This document shows, one piece after another, positions 43,226 to 52,560 of a stretch of DNA of 64,000 nt (positions are counted from its first letter, which is position 1; each line of letters starts with the position of its first letter). Source of the stretch: Comamonas testosteroni ATCC 11996 (GTDB lineage: Bacteria > Pseudomonadota > Gammaproteobacteria > Burkholderiales > Burkholderiaceae_C). The DNA is taken from contig NZ_AHIL01000026.1 in assembly GCF_000241525.1 (NCBI RefSeq), positions 279,649-343,648 of the forward strand, read 5' to 3'. Below the pieces are notes generated by a model. It searched no databases, had not been told where the DNA came from, and saw nothing but the letters and a program-made list of their open reading frames with translations. Both the position numbers and the translations under genes were made by a program.

Positions 43226-43475
43226 TGTTGGGCTGCAATAACGCGTTCCGCGCCATATGGTTGTCACATCCTTGGATCCCCTGACCCAATTGTTTATTCC
43301 ATAAGATGCATAACGGCATTGTTATCCCGGGCCCGGTGGCCTGACGTTTTCGCCTGTTTGGCTGGGGCGCTGAGCGTCTGCTTTCATCTGCCGAGACCGA
43401 CTGTTATTGGCCGATCCGCGACTGTCGCAGACCGACCCTGAGCGGTCATGCATTTGATGGACGTCCTGTGTTTTC
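43226..43475. other. Intergenic segment with a short repeat
   Basis: No gene is seen. It contains AGATGCATAACGGCATT (43304-43320), a 17-mer also present at 4176-4192. Confidence 0.5.
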
Positions 43476-44075
43476 TTAGTCGGAAACAGTAAAACCAGTC
43501 TTATCTGCGGGAGTAATCGAGCGCAAAACCTTGCATGGAATGCCTGCAGCTATCACGCTCGCAGGGATGTCCTTGGTTACGACGCTGCCCGAGCCAATGA
43601 TGGTGTCGTCTCCGATCGTCACTCCTGGGTTGATATGAACACCCGCCCCTACCCATACTCTGTTTCCAATCCGAACGGGTTTGGCATAGCATCCCCCAGC
43701 CGCCCGCTCATTCGCATCTATGGCGTGATTAGACGTGTAGATTCCTACGCGTGGCCCGAGAAGCACATTGTTGCCAATGAAAATGCCGCCACCGTCCAGC
43801 ATTACGCAATCGAAATTTGCGTAGAAGTCATTGCCTATGTGTATGTGTTGCCCAAACTCACAGCGAAAAGTCGGTTCAAAGTGAACATTCAAACCAACGG
43901 AGCCCAGCAGCCTACGCAGAATGTGTTCTCGCTGCGCAGCAGGCTGTGAAAAAGATGCGTTGTATTCGTTGCTCAGCAATACGGCCTGCGCACGCGCGGT
44001 TACCAACTCACTGCTTAAGTCGTTGTACATCCTGCCACTGCGAACTGCTTCAAGTTGAGTATTAAGTGTGCTCAT
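43476..44075 (-). CDS. Maltose/galactoside O-acetyltransferase family (left-handed beta-helix)
   Basis: The 199-residue product has the short N-terminal helical region RSGRMYNDLSSELV. Hexapeptide repeats follow from about residue 70 (HIHIGNDFYANFDCVML, GIFIGNNVLLGP) with the catalytic histidine in YTSNHAID, then RIGNRVWVGAGVHINPGVTIG. It transfers acetyl from acetyl-CoA to a sugar hydroxyl in the cytoplasm. Neighbouring genes do not suggest a pathway. Confidence 0.92.
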   Translation of the reverse strand: MSTLNTQLEAVRSGRMYNDLSSELVTARAQAVLLSNEYNASFSQPAAQREHILRRLLGSVGLNVHFEPTFRCEFGQHIHIGNDFYANFDCVMLDGGGIFIGNNVLLGPRVGIYTSNHAIDANERAAGGCYAKPVRIGNRVWVGAGVHINPGVTIGDDTIIGSGSVVTKDIPASVIAAGIPCKVLRSITPADKTGFTVSD

Positions 44076-44138
44076 GCCCCAATTGAAGCACGGGATAGCT
44101 GTGTTTCCATGCCGCTGTTGGCTCGGTGGGCGACCGTC

Positions 44139-44534
44139 TCAGAACGACTGAGGATTCAACCAGAGCCATGCCGCGATCCCCATGGCGGCCCACAACGCGA
44201 TGATCATGATCGCGCCTGCGCGCCTACTAGGCTTAGACCCTTTTTCGGCCATCCAAGCATCGGCTTGATTACGGCAATCTACAAGAACTGATTGGGGTAG
44301 CAGCTTGACAGTCAGCCAAATCAGCGTCGGAAGCAAGAGGATATCGTCCACATATCCAAGAGTCGGGATGAAATCAGGAACCAGATCAATCGGGCTGAGC
44401 GCATAAGCCACGACAAGAAGTCCCAGCGCTTTCGCATGCCAAGGCGTGTCGGGGTGTTTTCCGGCGAACCAGAGTGTCACGCCATCGCGCTTGATCCGCT
44501 TTGCCCAAGCCTTCAGGTTGCCATTGAGATTCAT
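44139..44534 (-). CDS. DUF1232 (YkvA-like) membrane protein
   Basis: The 131-residue protein carries the DUF1232 core HAKALGLLVVAYALSPIDLV followed by PDFIPTLGYVDD, with a conserved P-x-D and two or three hydrophobic segments. A C-terminal helix IIALWAAMGIAAWLWL ends it. The role of the family is unknown. Confidence 0.88.
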   Translation of the reverse strand: MNLNGNLKAWAKRIKRDGVTLWFAGKHPDTPWHAKALGLLVVAYALSPIDLVPDFIPTLGYVDDILLLPTLIWLTVKLLPQSVLVDCRNQADAWMAEKGSKPSRRAGAIMIIALWAAMGIAAWLWLNPQSF

Positions 44535-44739
44535 AAAAAATTCCGAGGACAGGTCGGAATTTTCGCTCCTTATCGATGACGGTCACGCATGTTCCGATAA
44601 CTGCCGATGAAATTTTCGGCAGTCGGAAACATACGAAGCATCTATGCGCATCCAGTTACAAATGCTTGGTCAACGCTCCTAAATTCTCCTCGTTAAAGAG
44701 ACCAAGCATGGCGAGCGCCATTGCCTTGAAAGTCACTTG

Positions 44740-45066
44740 ATGAACTACACGTCACTCTCGCTGTTTGCTGCACTTGCCATGGCTGCGGCACCTGGTCATG
44801 CAGAGGTCTACCTGGGTATAGGTTACGGTGCTCCGGCTCCATACGTGGCAGCACCTGCTCCGTCGTACTATTACGCGGCACCGCCCGTTCAATACGGACC
44901 GCCGGCTGTTCAATACGTTCCGAGGCCTGTCTATGCCCCTCGACCCGTGATAGTCGCGCCGCCGGAGGCTGTTCCGGCATGGCGCTGGCAGGAGGACGGC
45001 CGACGCTGGAACAGATGGCACAGACACCCTCATCGAGGCTGGCGTGAGGATGACGACGAAGATTGA
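44740..45066 (+). CDS. Secreted Pro/Tyr-rich small protein
   Basis: The 108-residue product has a signal peptide MNYTSLSLFAALAMAAAPGHA-type (cut near residue 21). A low-complexity stretch of Pro, Ala and Tyr (APAPSYYYAAPPVQYGPP) follows, then a basic, tryptophan-rich end WRWQEDGRRWNRWHRHPH and an acidic tail. Similar proteins are common in Burkholderiales envelopes; function is unknown. A ten-codon frame from 44708 ends on TGATG overlapping this start and could act as a leader. Confidence 0.7.
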   Translation: MNYTSLSLFAALAMAAAPGHAEVYLGIGYGAPAPYVAAPAPSYYYAAPPVQYGPPAVQYVPRPVYAPRPVIVAPPEAVPAWRWQEDGRRWNRWHRHPHRGWREDDDED

Positions 45067-45359
45067 CAGCGACGCCAGACGTCGACATTTGACCTCTGCG
45101 TGGCCGCGAACGGCAGGTCCAGGCTGATCAGAGTCATTCGAGCACTGTGCCTTGGCGGCAGTCGCTTTCTTCACAGGTCATTCGCTGGGTTGCAATTCGT
45201 ATGACCGCTACACCTCCAAGACCTGGCACTTGATTTACGGTACAGGTGATCCTGCGATGAACGATAGATCAAGTTCGGAACGTACTGATGCTATCGACCC
45301 AGTGCGTGAATTCGGCAGCATGCGCTACAGCTGTCGTTCGCCATCACTGCCAGGCCAGA

Positions 45360-46463
45360 TCACCGACCGATACTTGGCAAATTCGCAAACAGGTGCTCCG
45401 CACGCACATCGCTCGTGCAGAGACAGAGGCCAACGGCCAGCGCAACCATTGCTGTGGTGAAAGCTTTTTTGACGGTGCTTAACTTGCGCCCAGGTGTCGC
45501 CGGCAAGCACCCCATACCTTCCAAGGCGGCCTCCACCGCCTCATCCAGCGGCGTATGCGGCTCATGTCCGAGCGTCGAGACCAGCTTGGCGTTGCTCATC
45601 TTTATCCGCGTGCTCCACAAGTAGCGCATCTCACGCAGCTCACGCAAGGTCGGTACAAAGGGCGCTGCAAGCGCAGTAAGCCACCAGGGAAAGGCTCTCA
45701 CTTTGGGCTGGACTCCGCCGCGCCTGACAACCACGCGGCAGATCGCAGCGGCCAACTGGGTGCCGTCGACGTCCCAATGGCCTGCCATGTGGAAGGCGGC
45801 AAAGGAGGGCAGTGTGCCGCGCCGCTGCACCAGTTCCACCATGGCGCGGGCTACGTCGGGCAGGTAAGACCATTGATGGCCCACGCCGGGTGCGTTGGGC
45901 ACGCTGATGGACTTGACCGGCTGGCCGGGCTTTAGCATGCCCTGTGAGAACCAGCTATTGCCCGGCATGGGTCCGAAGAAGTCCCCCGCGCGCACCACGA
46001 TCACTCGGCAGCTCCGGCTGCTGGCCCGCAGCAGAAGCCGCTCCATCTCCACACGGATGGCACCCTTGGGGGTGAGGGGCTGCTGCAGCGAATCTTCATG
46101 TAACGTGGGAAAGGCGCTGGGGCCGTAGTTGTAGACCGTGCCAGGCAGCACGATGGTGGCGCCGTTGGCCTGCGCGGCGACGATGGTGTTGTCAAGCATG
46201 GGCAGCACCAGCTCACCCCAGTGACGGTAGCCGGGCGGGTTGACGGCGTGCACAATGACGGAGCATCCTTCTGCGGCGGCCAGCACATCGTCGCGGTTCA
46301 TCGCGTCGCCGCGCACCCAGACCATGCCGTCGCGCAGCTCGATTTGCTGCTCACCGCTGCGGCGTAATGCGCGCACTTTCCAGCCTGCGTCGCGTAGTTG
46401 CCGTGCCACTTCGCCACCGATACCGCCGGTGGCGCCTAGAACCAAGGCAGTGTTGCTTTCCAT
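45360..46463 (-). CDS. NAD(P)-dependent epimerase/reductase (extended SDR)
   Basis: The 367-residue protein starts with ALVLGATGGIGGEVARQLRDAG, the Rossmann glycine motif of extended SDRs. It has GTVYNYGPSAFPTLHEDS with the tyrosine of the active-site region and VIVVRAGDFFGPMPG. The C-terminal 35 residues (TVKKAFTTAMVALAVGLCLC onward) exceed the family length and include a hydrophobic segment, perhaps from a shifted stop. It is divergent from a LysR gene that probably controls it. Confidence 0.85.
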   Translation of the reverse strand: MESNTALVLGATGGIGGEVARQLRDAGWKVRALRRSGEQQIELRDGMVWVRGDAMNRDDVLAAAEGCSVIVHAVNPPGYRHWGELVLPMLDNTIVAAQANGATIVLPGTVYNYGPSAFPTLHEDSLQQPLTPKGAIRVEMERLLLRASSRSCRVIVVRAGDFFGPMPGNSWFSQGMLKPGQPVKSISVPNAPGVGHQWSYLPDVARAMVELVQRRGTLPSFAAFHMAGHWDVDGTQLAAAICRVVVRRGGVQPKVRAFPWWLTALAAPFVPTLRELREMRYLWSTRIKMSNAKLVSTLGHEPHTPLDEAVEAALEGMGCLPATPGRKLSTVKKAFTTAMVALAVGLCLCTSDVRAEHLFANLPSIGR

Positions 46464-46547
46464 CTCATTACCCCTGAATTTGTTGCGATGAAAGGAAGTT
46501 TCGGGCGGGTACTGCTATTAAGCAATTGACCAACATGTGGTAGCCGT

Positions 46548-46563
46548 CATACATTTTTGTATG
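46548..46563. promoter_or_regulatory. Palindrome overlapping a LysR start codon
   Basis: CATACATTTTTGTATG is a perfect palindrome whose last three bases are the ATG of the LysR gene, so the bound regulator would block its own translation start or transcription start. Confidence 0.5.
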
Positions 46564-47463
46564 GCTAACGACAACACCACCGAGATCGGCTGGGAGCTGT
46601 ACCGCTCCTATTTGGGCGTGCTGGAAGAGGGCTCATTGTCCGGTGCGGCGCGCGCCATGGGAATTGCCCAGCCCACCGTGGGGCGGCATGTGGACGCGCT
46701 GGAAAAAGCGCTGGGTGTGAAGCTGTTTACACGTTCGCAAATGGGTCTTATACCCACTGAGGCGGCGCTAGCGTTGAAGCCGTTTGCCCAGACCATGCAC
46801 AGCGCTGCCGCTGCGCTAAAACGTATGGCCGTAAGCCAAGGCTCGAGCATCCAGGGAACGGTGCGCGTGACGGCCAGCGAGGTGATAGGGCAAGAGGTAT
46901 TGCCACCTATCCTGGCGCAACTGCAGGACACACACCCGGACCTGACGGTGGAACTGGTGCTGACCAGCCGCGTACAGGACCTGTTGCAGCGCGAGGCCGA
47001 CATCGCAGTGCGCATGACACAACCCAGGCAGGAGCAACTGATTGCCCGGCGCGTTGGGGCGATGGCACTTGGCCTGCATGCGCACAAGCGCTATCTGGAC
47101 AAGCATGGGACGCCCGCCTCGCTGGCCGATCTGGCGCAGCACGCGCTGATTGGCTTTGATGAAGAAACGCCGTTCGTGCGCGCTGCCCGCAAGGCATTCC
47201 CGATCTGGAGCCGCGAAAACTTTGCGGTGCGCACCGACAACGACATGGCACAGATGGCGCTGATCCGAGCTGGCTGCGGTATTGGCGTGTGCCAGGTGAA
47301 TCTAGCGGCGCGCGACCGGAATCTGGTGAACATATTGCCTGGAAGCATTCCGCTGAGCCTGGAGACCTGGCTCACCATGCACGAAGATCTGCGCAACAAT
47401 CCGAGCTGCAAGGTGACATTTGATGCGCTGTTGAAGGGGCTGCAAGACTACATGACTCCCTAG
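46561..47463 (+). CDS. LysR family regulator
   Basis: The 300-residue protein MANDNTTEIGWELYRSYLGV has the helix-turn-helix LSGAARAMGIAQPTVGRHVDALE and effector-domain start GTVRVTASEVIGQEVLP. No ribosome site precedes the ATG, which lies inside a palindrome. It is divergent from the epimerase/reductase. Confidence 0.92.
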   Translation: MANDNTTEIGWELYRSYLGVLEEGSLSGAARAMGIAQPTVGRHVDALEKALGVKLFTRSQMGLIPTEAALALKPFAQTMHSAAAALKRMAVSQGSSIQGTVRVTASEVIGQEVLPPILAQLQDTHPDLTVELVLTSRVQDLLQREADIAVRMTQPRQEQLIARRVGAMALGLHAHKRYLDKHGTPASLADLAQHALIGFDEETPFVRAARKAFPIWSRENFAVRTDNDMAQMALIRAGCGIGVCQVNLAARDRNLVNILPGSIPLSLETWLTMHEDLRNNPSCKVTFDALLKGLQDYMTP

Positions 47464-47562
47464 CCGGTCGACACTGCGCTGGGCCTGATGCGGTTGTTTG
47501 CCAATGACCCAAGAGCCTCACTCTGCTATCAGCTCCCGGAAACGACGTGAATCCCGGGCAGA

Positions 47563-48453
47563 TCAGGCAGCAGGGAACACGCGCGCGCACAAGAAATCAA
47601 CCAGAGCCCGTACCTTAGGCGACGGGTGCTTGCTTGCCGGCCAAAGCACATAAAAAACGCCTCTGCGTTCCATATGGTCGGTAAGGAGCGGTAGCAGCCG
47701 GCCATCGGCCAGTTGTTCACGAATGGAAAATTCCGGCAGGTAGGCAATCCCCAGTCCCTGCAAGGCAAAGCACACGCGCGTCTCGATGTTGTTGCAGATC
47801 ATCGAAGTGGGCAGCTGCAACTCGGTTTCGCCGGACATGGTTCGCAGAGTCCATGGCTCCAGCTTGCCGCTATGGGGGAAGCGGTAGTGCAGGCAATGGT
47901 GTTGCATCAGATCAGCGGGCTCTCGAGGTGTCCCTCGCCGTGCCAGATAGTCTGGCGAAGCCACCAGCAGCGAACGGAAAGCCCCGAGCCTGCGTGCCGT
48001 GAGGCGAGAGTCGCTGGGCTCACCCGTGCGCACCACGGCGTCGAAGCCGTCCTCTATCACGTCAACCATCTGGTCGGTGAAGTCCAGGTCCAGTTCGATC
48101 TCGGGGTACTTGCGCATGAACTCGCCGAGCACCGGCAGCACCAGCGAGCTAACCAGCGGCAAACTCACTCTCAAGCGACCGCGTGGTGCACTGCTGGCTT
48201 GCGCCAGTTCGAGCTCTGCTGCTTCGATCTCAGCCAGGATACGTCGGCTGCGCTCCAGGAACAGCATGCCCTCGGCGGTCAACGTGACACTGCGTGTGCT
48301 GCGGTGAAACAGGCGCACGCCCAGCCGATCTTCCAGCCGCGCCACGCTCTTGCCTACGGCTGAGGCCGACACGCCCAACAGCCGGCCGGCGGCCACAAAA
48401 CTTCGCGTCTCGGCAACCTGCACAAACACGGCGAAACCATTCAAGCTGTCCAT
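47563..48453 (-). CDS. LysR family regulator
   Basis: The 296-residue protein MDSLNGFAVFVQVAETRSFV has the helix-turn-helix FVAAGRLLGVSASAVGKSVARLE and effector core GRLRVSLPLVSSLVLPVLGEF. It is divergent from the serine hydrolase/MFS operon, and the gap carries a 10-bp inverted repeat. Confidence 0.93.
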   Translation of the reverse strand: MDSLNGFAVFVQVAETRSFVAAGRLLGVSASAVGKSVARLEDRLGVRLFHRSTRSVTLTAEGMLFLERSRRILAEIEAAELELAQASSAPRGRLRVSLPLVSSLVLPVLGEFMRKYPEIELDLDFTDQMVDVIEDGFDAVVRTGEPSDSRLTARRLGAFRSLLVASPDYLARRGTPREPADLMQHHCLHYRFPHSGKLEPWTLRTMSGETELQLPTSMICNNIETRVCFALQGLGIAYLPEFSIREQLADGRLLPLLTDHMERRGVFYVLWPASKHPSPKVRALVDFLCARVFPAA

Positions 48454-48462
48454 AACACACTT

Positions 48463-48521
48463 AGATTAAAGACATTTTTGTCCGCATAAAGAGGAACTGT
48501 AGCCTACTTTTTCTTTAATCT
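48463..48521. promoter_or_regulatory. Inverted repeat between LysR and hydrolase/MFS operon
   Basis: AGATTAAAGA at 48463-48472 and TCTTTAATCT at 48512-48521 are exact reverse complements separated by 39 bp. This fits two LysR subunit pairs bound at about five helical turns centre to centre. Confidence 0.5.
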
Positions 48522-48569
48522 CAGACTTTCTATCGTCACGGCGTGATCCATTGAATCAGGGGCTCTTCC

Positions 48570-49763
48570 GTGACTTATCCCGTCTTTCCTTTACGCCCGG
48601 GCATTCCGCCCCTACATCTGTCCACCCGCATCCATGCCGCCGTTCAGCAGGCTCTGGATGAGCGGCGACTGGTCGGTGCCGTCGTGCTGGTGGCACACAA
48701 CGGCGAATTGATCCACCAACAGGCTGCCGGCCATGCCGACCGCGAGAGCGCGCGCCCGATGGAGCTGACGACCATCTTCCGGCTGGCATCGGTGAGCAAG
48801 CCCATCGTTTCGGCCGCTGCGCTTGCGCTGGTTGCGCAAGGCCGCCTCGATCTGGATGAGGACATCGGCCGCTGGCTCCCGGGGTTCCAGCCCAGGTTGA
48901 TTGATGGCAGCCCGGCACGCATCACTGCCAGGCAGTTGCTTAGCCACACAGCAGGGCTGGGCTATCGCTTTTTCGAGGCCGATGCTGATGGCCCCTATGC
49001 CCGGGCTGGTGCCTCGGACGGCATGGATAGAGTCAGTTTCAATCTGGCCGAGAACCTGCGTCGTATCGCCAGCGTGCCGCTGCTGTATGTGCCGGGTACC
49101 TCCTGGGGCTATTCGCTGGCAACCGATGTGTTGGGGGCATTGATTGAACACATCCACGGTGCGTCACTGGACGAAGCAGTCAACCAATGGGTAACAGGTC
49201 CCTTGGGCATGATCGATACGGGTTTCCTGGTGCGCGATCCGCAGCGCGTGGCCACTGCTTACGTAAGCGATACGCCTCAGCCACACCCGCTAGCCGAAGG
49301 TGAAGTGGTTTCCCCGTTCGAGGGCGCAGTCGGTATCAGATACAGCCCGGGCCGTATCTTCGACGCCCTGGCTTTCCCTTCAGGTGGAGCTGGAATGGCC
49401 GGTACGGCCGGAGACTTTCTGCGCCTGCTGGAGGCCTTGCGGCAGGGCAGGGGAGCATTGCTTCCCGATGAGCTGATCAACGAGATGGAGCGGGACCAGA
49501 CTGGTGGACTGGAGCTGCCGGATGTACCGGGCTTTGGCTTTGGCCTCGGTTTTTCAGTCTTGCGGGACCCGCTGCGCGCCGCATCGCCAGAATCGGTAGG
49601 TACCTGGCGCTGGGGTGGCGCCTACGGCCATGCCTGGTTTGTGGATAGGGCGCGCGGACTCAGCGTGGTCGCCTTCACCAATACGCTGTACGAGGGCATG
49701 TCCGGTCGCTTCGTCGCCGAGCTGCGCGACGCAGTCTATGGTGCGCTGGAGGTCGTGCAATGA
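48570..49763 (+). CDS. Serine hydrolase of the beta-lactamase (class C/EstB-like) fold
   Basis: The 397-residue protein starts with GTG (AGGGG upstream) and has the nucleophile motif S-V-S-K in FRLASVSKPIVSAAAL, the tyrosine in WGYSLATDVLG, and a GGAYGHAWFVD segment in the place of the third motif. There is no signal peptide, so it is probably a cytosolic esterase or amidase rather than a resistance beta-lactamase. Its stop overlaps the MFS start by four bases. Confidence 0.9.
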   Translation: MTYPVFPLRPGIPPLHLSTRIHAAVQQALDERRLVGAVVLVAHNGELIHQQAAGHADRESARPMELTTIFRLASVSKPIVSAAALALVAQGRLDLDEDIGRWLPGFQPRLIDGSPARITARQLLSHTAGLGYRFFEADADGPYARAGASDGMDRVSFNLAENLRRIASVPLLYVPGTSWGYSLATDVLGALIEHIHGASLDEAVNQWVTGPLGMIDTGFLVRDPQRVATAYVSDTPQPHPLAEGEVVSPFEGAVGIRYSPGRIFDALAFPSGGAGMAGTAGDFLRLLEALRQGRGALLPDELINEMERDQTGGLELPDVPGFGFGLGFSVLRDPLRAASPESVGTWRWGGAYGHAWFVDRARGLSVVAFTNTLYEGMSGRFVAELRDAVYGALEVVQ

Positions 49764-50932
49764 CCGCTGCACATCAAGACCGGATGCCCATTGCATCATT
49801 GCTGGCGCTGGCAATGGCCGCGTTCATCACCATCCTGACCGAAGCGCTGCCGGCAGGGCTGCTGCCTCAGATGGCGAGGGGCTTGATGGTGTCCGAAGCC
49901 TGGACAGGACAAACGGTCACGATCTACGCAATGGGCTCGCTGGCGGCCGCCATCCCGTTGACCGCCGCCACCCAGGGCGTGCGCCGCCGTCCGCTGCTGC
50001 TAGCGGCCATTGCAGGCTTTGCCATCGCCAACACTGTCACGGCCCTGTCCAGCAACTATGTCCTGACGATGATCGCGCGCTTCCTGGCAGGCGTGTCGGC
50101 CGGTCTGCTATGGGCGATGCTGGCGGGCTATGCCGCGCGCATGGTGCCCGAGCACCAGCAGGGCCGAGCCATCGCCATTGCGATGGTGGGTACACCATTG
50201 GCGTTGTCGCTTGGGGTTCCGGCGGGCACCTTCCTGGGCAATCTGCTGGGCTGGCGGATGTGCTTCGGCATCATGAGCGGACTGGCACTGGCGCTCATGG
50301 CATGGGTACAAGTCAAGCTGCCAGATTTCGTGGGCCAGGCGGCGAGCAAACGCATGTCTCTGGGGCATGTGTTCACTTTCCCGGGTGTACGTCCTGTGCT
50401 GTTCGTGGTGCTGGCCTTCGTTCTGGCACACAACATCCTCTATACCTATATCGCGCCATTTCTCGCGGCGGCAGACATGGCGAAACGAACAGATCTGGTC
50501 CTGCTCATGTTCGGCATCACTTCGCTGCTGGGCATCTGGGTCATCGGCGTGCTGATCGATCACCATCTGCGCGCCCTGACGCTGGGCAGTACGCTCCTGT
50601 TCGGCCTGTCGGCGCTGGCACTCGGCCTGATGGGCGATGCGCCTGCCGTGGTGTATGCGGCAGTGGCCGCCTGGGGCCTGGCCTTTGGCGGCGTGGCGAC
50701 ACTGCTTCAAACAGCCATCGCCAAGGCGGCGGGCAACGCGGCCGACGTTGCGCAGTCCATGTTGGTCACAGCCTGGAATATCGCGATTGCAAGTGGAGGA
50801 CTGATTGGCGGTGCCTTGCTGGACTATCTCGGCGTCGCCGCATTCTCTCCGGTCCTTCTGGTGCTGCTAGCTGCAACGCTGGCTGTTGTGTGGGCAGCCA
50901 GGAGCCACGGCTTTCCAGTGGTACAAAGATAA
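49760..50932 (+). CDS. MFS exporter, DHA1 AraJ/SotB-like
   Basis: The 390-residue protein has twelve helices, with ILTEALPAGLLPQMARGLMVSEAWTGQTV as the group signature and a loop RRRPLLL after helix 2. These carriers export sugars, isopropyl-thiogalactoside-like compounds or drugs. Tight coupling to the hydrolase suggests the exporter removes the product or the substrate of that enzyme. Confidence 0.9.
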   Translation: MTAAHQDRMPIASLLALAMAAFITILTEALPAGLLPQMARGLMVSEAWTGQTVTIYAMGSLAAAIPLTAATQGVRRRPLLLAAIAGFAIANTVTALSSNYVLTMIARFLAGVSAGLLWAMLAGYAARMVPEHQQGRAIAIAMVGTPLALSLGVPAGTFLGNLLGWRMCFGIMSGLALALMAWVQVKLPDFVGQAASKRMSLGHVFTFPGVRPVLFVVLAFVLAHNILYTYIAPFLAAADMAKRTDLVLLMFGITSLLGIWVIGVLIDHHLRALTLGSTLLFGLSALALGLMGDAPAVVYAAVAAWGLAFGGVATLLQTAIAKAAGNAADVAQSMLVTAWNIAIASGGLIGGALLDYLGVAAFSPVLLVLLAATLAVVWAARSHGFPVVQR

Positions 50933-51075
50933 GGCGGGGGAGTTCTTCGGTATCTGCTCCATTTCTTGCGCAGTTCGAAGAACTCCCGCTTCAGCCGTAC
51001 CTGAAGCGACCAGGTTGATGGATTGCCAAGCATCTCTCACTTGTCTTCTGCGGCAGACCTGCGTCGGCGCCGCAC

Positions 51076-52422
51076 TCAAGCTTGCGGCTTGAGCAGCTCT
51101 GCCAGCAACTTCAGCGCGTCGCCCAGGTCTTCAAAGCCGGGAGCGCCCAGGCAAATCCGGAGACCGCTCCTCCCATCCTGAGGATCCACCATCATGGATT
51201 CCGGCAGGGTCAGCTTCAAACCGATTTCTGCGGCTGCAGCGACAAGACTATTGGCGGCCTCGCGCTTCATCGGCAGCCAGACGTTGTAGGCATGGGGATG
51301 CCAGACAGGCTTGCCAGTCCCGAGAAGCGAAGCGGCAAGCCTGGCGCGCCGCCGGGACTCATGGTGCAGATCCCGCTGGATCGAGGCGATCACGCCGGTG
51401 GCCAGCCATTCATCGACTACCGCACAGGAAAATGCTGATGGAGCCATCGGCACATCCTGCACCATTTCTTGCGCAGCGCCGCCCAGTTCTTTTGGGACCA
51501 GCAACATGCCGATCTGCAGCCCCGGCCCAAGCGACTTGGAGAGCCCGTTCACATGCAATGAGATATCGGGCGCCAGTGCTGACAGTTGGGGTAAATCAGG
51601 GAGAGCGGCGGCATAGACCCCGTCTTCGATGATCCATGCCCCCGTTTTCCGGCATATATCCACGATGGCCTGCCTTCGCTCCAGGCTCATCGTGGCAGTT
51701 GTCGGGTTGTGCAGCGTCGGGGTGAGGTAGACCGCCTTGCCATCGGTCGGCGCGACACTGCCAAGTGCGTCCGCAAGCGCTTGCGGCACCATCCCTTCGG
51801 CATCGATCTCGACACCTTGCATCCGATAGCCTTTGCGCCGGGCCAGAGCAATAGCGCCGGGGTAGGTGATCCGCTCGGTCACAAGCAATCCTTGCGGGCT
51901 GCAAGCCAGATCAAAAGCCAATGACAGCGCCTGGCGGGTGCTGCTCGTCAAAAGCAGAAGCGACGGATCGGCGACCAGGCCAAGTGACATCAGCCAGCGG
52001 GCGAGAACGCGACGATGCTCCAGATGTCCGCCAGGAGGTGCATAGAAATTGAAATGGTCCGCGTCGATTTTGCGAGCGATGCCTGTCAATGCCCGTGCCA
52101 GAATGCGTGCGTTGAGTGCGGCCGGCGGCGCATTGGACGACAGGTCAATCAGGCGATCACCATGCGCCTGCTGAATCGCGACAAATGTTCCCCGCCCTTT
52201 GATACTGCGCGTCAGACCTCTGCGCTCCAGAGCGGCATAGGCCTTCGTCACCGAGCCAAGACCGATTTGCAGCTTCTCTGCAAGGTCTCGATGTGCAGGC
52301 AGACGGTCACCTCCCGCCAGCCGGCCCTCAACGATGTCGTCGGCCAGGGCAAGTGCAAGTCGTTCGGCCGCATTGGCTTCAATGTTTGCAAGGCGAGGCT
52401 GCCAAGGGGATTGGAGGAGCAT
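51076..52422 (-). CDS. MocR-type regulator (GntR HTH-aminotransferase fusion)
   Basis: The 448-residue protein has the GntR domain GGDRLPAHRDLAEKLQIGLGSVTKAYAALE. A PLP-fold domain follows with YLTPTLHNPTTA, IIEDGVYAA and the probable PLP lysine in NGLSKSLGPGLQIG. The start MLLQSPWQP follows GGAG on the reverse strand poorly, but longer starts lack resemblance. It is divergent from the VOC gene at 52561. Confidence 0.92.
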   Translation of the reverse strand: MLLQSPWQPRLANIEANAAERLALALADDIVEGRLAGGDRLPAHRDLAEKLQIGLGSVTKAYAALERRGLTRSIKGRGTFVAIQQAHGDRLIDLSSNAPPAALNARILARALTGIARKIDADHFNFYAPPGGHLEHRRVLARWLMSLGLVADPSLLLLTSSTRQALSLAFDLACSPQGLLVTERITYPGAIALARRKGYRMQGVEIDAEGMVPQALADALGSVAPTDGKAVYLTPTLHNPTTATMSLERRQAIVDICRKTGAWIIEDGVYAAALPDLPQLSALAPDISLHVNGLSKSLGPGLQIGMLLVPKELGGAAQEMVQDVPMAPSAFSCAVVDEWLATGVIASIQRDLHHESRRRARLAASLLGTGKPVWHPHAYNVWLPMKREAANSLVAAAAEIGLKLTLPESMMVDPQDGRSGLRICLGAPGFEDLGDALKLLAELLKPQA

Positions 52423-52443
52423 GTTTGCAGTCTCAACAATAAG

Positions 52444-52459
52444 AGTGTCTCGTGACACT
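52444..52459. promoter_or_regulatory. MocR operator candidate
   Basis: AGTGTC-TCGT-GACACT is a perfect palindrome, and a further AGTGT half-site occurs at 52475-52479. The spacing gives direct repeats of AGTGT 31 bp apart. Confidence 0.5.
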
Positions 52460-52560
52460 ATCTGATTATTTAATAGTGTAACGTTCTGGCAAATGCCTTT
52501 GCATGACTGCCTCTTGGTGAAAAGTGCCCAGCGGCGTTGACAGAAAGCAAGGAGAGCGAG

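Noticed and set aside
49615..51018. 467-codon forward frame
   Set aside because: Shadow of the MFS and hydrolase genes, no domain.
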